Source: Bacillota bacterium (GTDB taxonomy: Bacteria; Bacillota_I; Bacilli_A; Acholeplasmatales; Acholeplasmataceae). Taken from it: a stretch of DNA of 15,488 bases. The position numbers and the translations under genes were made by a program. The stretch is taken from positions 1 to 15,488 of the forward strand of contig SBGC01000071.1 in NCBI GenBank assembly GCA_006226985.1, in the 5' to 3' direction. Under the pieces are notes generated by a model, which was not told the origin of the DNA, searched no databases, and was given only the letters and a program-made list of their open reading frames with translations. Of this stretch, positions 14,212 to 15,488 are shown piece after piece (positions within the stretch are counted from its first letter, which is position 1; each line of letters begins with the position of its first letter).

Positions 14212-15488
14212 TTGCTTCTCTTTATTTTAGGTTTTCATTATATATGGATGTGGGCTTTATGTGTGTTATATATCTATCGATTTAAGCGCTACATGAAGCT
14301 TATCTTTTTTGGTATTCCTGCAATGATGATTTTTACAAGATACGCTTTTTTTGTCTCTATTGATACCGATGATTATGTAAATCAAACAGTTCATGTAGTC
14401 AGGATAGAAAAACATCAGTATCAGTCATCATATACACTTGATGTTGGAAGGTATCATGTCCTCATGAAAAGTCAGCATGATATCTATGAAATCGGTGATA
14501 TTTTATATATCAAAGGTGAGATATTCCCCTACCCAAAACAGACTGTTCCACATGGTTTTAATAGCTATCAATACTATTTATCGAAACATGTGAGAGGCTA
14601 TATAATACCTGATGAAGTAGCAAAAGTAGATCATCGGTTTCATATCCTTCATTTAAGATATAACATGTATCAAAAACTCGATGGTTATCAGTCTTCAGAG
14701 CTTTTAAAAAGTTTTTTATTTGGTGAAGAAACATTTGACGTAGAGATAAAAAAACTTTTTTCTGATGTTGGTATTATCTATTTACTTCAAGCATCAGGTT
14801 TACATATTTTTATGCTAATTTCACTCATAAAAAAAATGATGTTTTATTTAGATTTGAAGACCTCTCATCAACAGATGATGTCTTTTATGGTGTATCTTAT
14901 CTTTTTCTATTTACATGCGTTTGATATCGGTGTTACAAGGTTATTCATCATGTTTATCTTGATGAGAGTTCATGATCATTTTGAACTAAGACTAACAAAA
15001 CTCGATCTTTTGCAGTTCACTTTTTTTAGTATGCTGATGATAAATATCGCGTTAATATATCATGTAGGGTTTCTTATAACATATCTTATCTTAACGACAA
15101 TTTATTTGCTAGAACCGTTGCTTAAGGATAAGGGTGTGATTGAAAAAAGATATATCATAAGTGCATCCATCTTTTTGGTCTTACTACCTTTTCAAGGGAA
15201 AGTGTCGTTTCTTACATTATTATGTTTACCTATCATAACATTCATCGTTACAGGACCCTTGTTTATATCTTCCATGTTAGGATTAATCTATCCAAATGTC
15301 GATCGATTAAATCTTCAGTTATTTAGCTATTTTACGAAGTTTACTCAAGAAATCGATGAAAATAACCTTGTTTTATTCTTGCCTGCACTATCCATTTTTC
15401 TTTTTATGATTTATTATTTATTACTTATCTATTTTTTCTCATTGACAAAATTCACTCAGTATACGAAACGATTAATCATGATTTTTAT
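14212..15488 (+). CDS. comEC: ComEC DNA-uptake channel, N-terminal part (3' end outside window)
   Basis: The frame is open from 14134 to the window end and encodes the start of ComEC, the membrane channel for single-stranded DNA in transformation. I place the start at TTG 14212 because GAAGGG (14200-14205) sits six bases upstream and the protein then begins with a hydrophobic segment; about 425 residues are visible. Two membrane helices come first, then a DUF4131-like soluble region ending in GFNSYQYYLSKHVRGYI, then the competence domain with LLQASGLHIF (H at about 198) and GVTRLFIM, and several more membrane helices. Other possible starts are TTG 14155, which would overlap comEA, and ATG 14248, which lacks a ribosome site. 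Whether a C-terminal metallo-beta-lactamase domain exists cannot be seen. comEB, between comEA and comEC in Bacillus, is absent. Confidence 0.9.
   Translation, partial: MLLFILGFHYIWMWALCVLYIYRFKRYMKLIFFGIPAMMIFTRYAFFVSIDTDDYVNQTVHVVRIEKHQYQSSYTLDVGRYHVLMKSQHDIYEIGDILYIKGEIFPYPKQTVPHGFNSYQYYLSKHVRGYIIPDEVAKVDHRFHILHLRYNMYQKLDGYQSSELLKSFLFGEETFDVEIKKLFSDVGIIYLLQASGLHIFMLISLIKKMMFYLDLKTSHQQMMSFMVYLIFFYLHAFDIGVTRLFIMFILMRVHDHFELRLTKLDLLQFTFFSMLMINIALIYHVGFLITYLILTTIYLLEPLLKDKGVIEKRYIISASIFLVLLPFQGKVSFLTLLCLPIITFIVTGPLFISSMLGLIYPNVDRLNLQLFSYFTKFTQEIDENNLVLFLPALSIFLFMIYYLLLIYFFSLTKFTQYTKRLIMIF

Noticed and set aside
1-15488. CRISPR array, insertion sequence, prophage or defence system
   Set aside because: No regularly spaced repeats, transposase, integrase, attachment sites or defence-type domains were seen on either strand.

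Overview
The window is a compact, low-GC, all-plus-strand stretch of bacterial chromosome with 20 protein genes: 18 complete, and one cut by each window edge. Gene content, AT-rich Lys/Ile-heavy coding and Bacillus-type gene order point to Firmicutes or wall-less relatives. TGA ends three clear genes (rnr, alaS, yqeH), so the code is standard, which excludes Mycoplasma/Spiroplasma. The endolytic transglycosylase mltG and shikimate gene aroE, which sit inside these neighbourhoods in Bacillus, are missing. My best guess is an Acholeplasma- or Izemoplasma-like mollicute. This is inference from gene order; I could not search a database.

Layout. (1) 1-3162: 3' end of rnr (RNase R) overlapping smpB, the pair serving RNA decay and trans-translation, then patatin-like lipase, PAP2 membrane phosphatase and ElaA-like acetyltransferase, all overlapping or nearly touching. 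(2) 3163-3449: the only long non-coding stretch. It holds a promoter and a complete T-box riboswitch with a GCU (alanine) specifier and its terminator. (3) 3450-10038: alaS, ruvX, a DUF1292 gene, trmR, trhP1, trhP2 and a YgjP-like metal hydrolase. trmR-trhP1-trhP2 match the enzymes that make 5-methoxyuridine at tRNA position 34. (4) 10025-13632: a new promoter, greA, then yqeG, yqeH, yqeK, rsfS and yqeM (transcription fidelity, ribosome assembly, nucleotide clean-up), closed by an intrinsic terminator that overlaps the yqeM stop codon. (5) 13633-15488: comEA and the 5' part of comEC, the DNA-receptor and DNA-channel genes of competence.

The genes mostly form translationally coupled runs with 1-nt (TAATG), 4-nt (ATGA) or longer overlaps. 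I saw no terminator between alaS and the YgjP-like gene, so the T-box may set expression of the downstream tRNA-modification enzymes as well as alanyl-tRNA synthetase. Most of the window is ordinary conserved housekeeping DNA. No mobile element, CRISPR array, tRNA or rRNA gene was seen. The most interesting points are the T-box/mo5U34 link, the divergent YqeH GTPase, the pattern of genes deleted relative to Bacillus, and competence genes in a probable wall-less organism.
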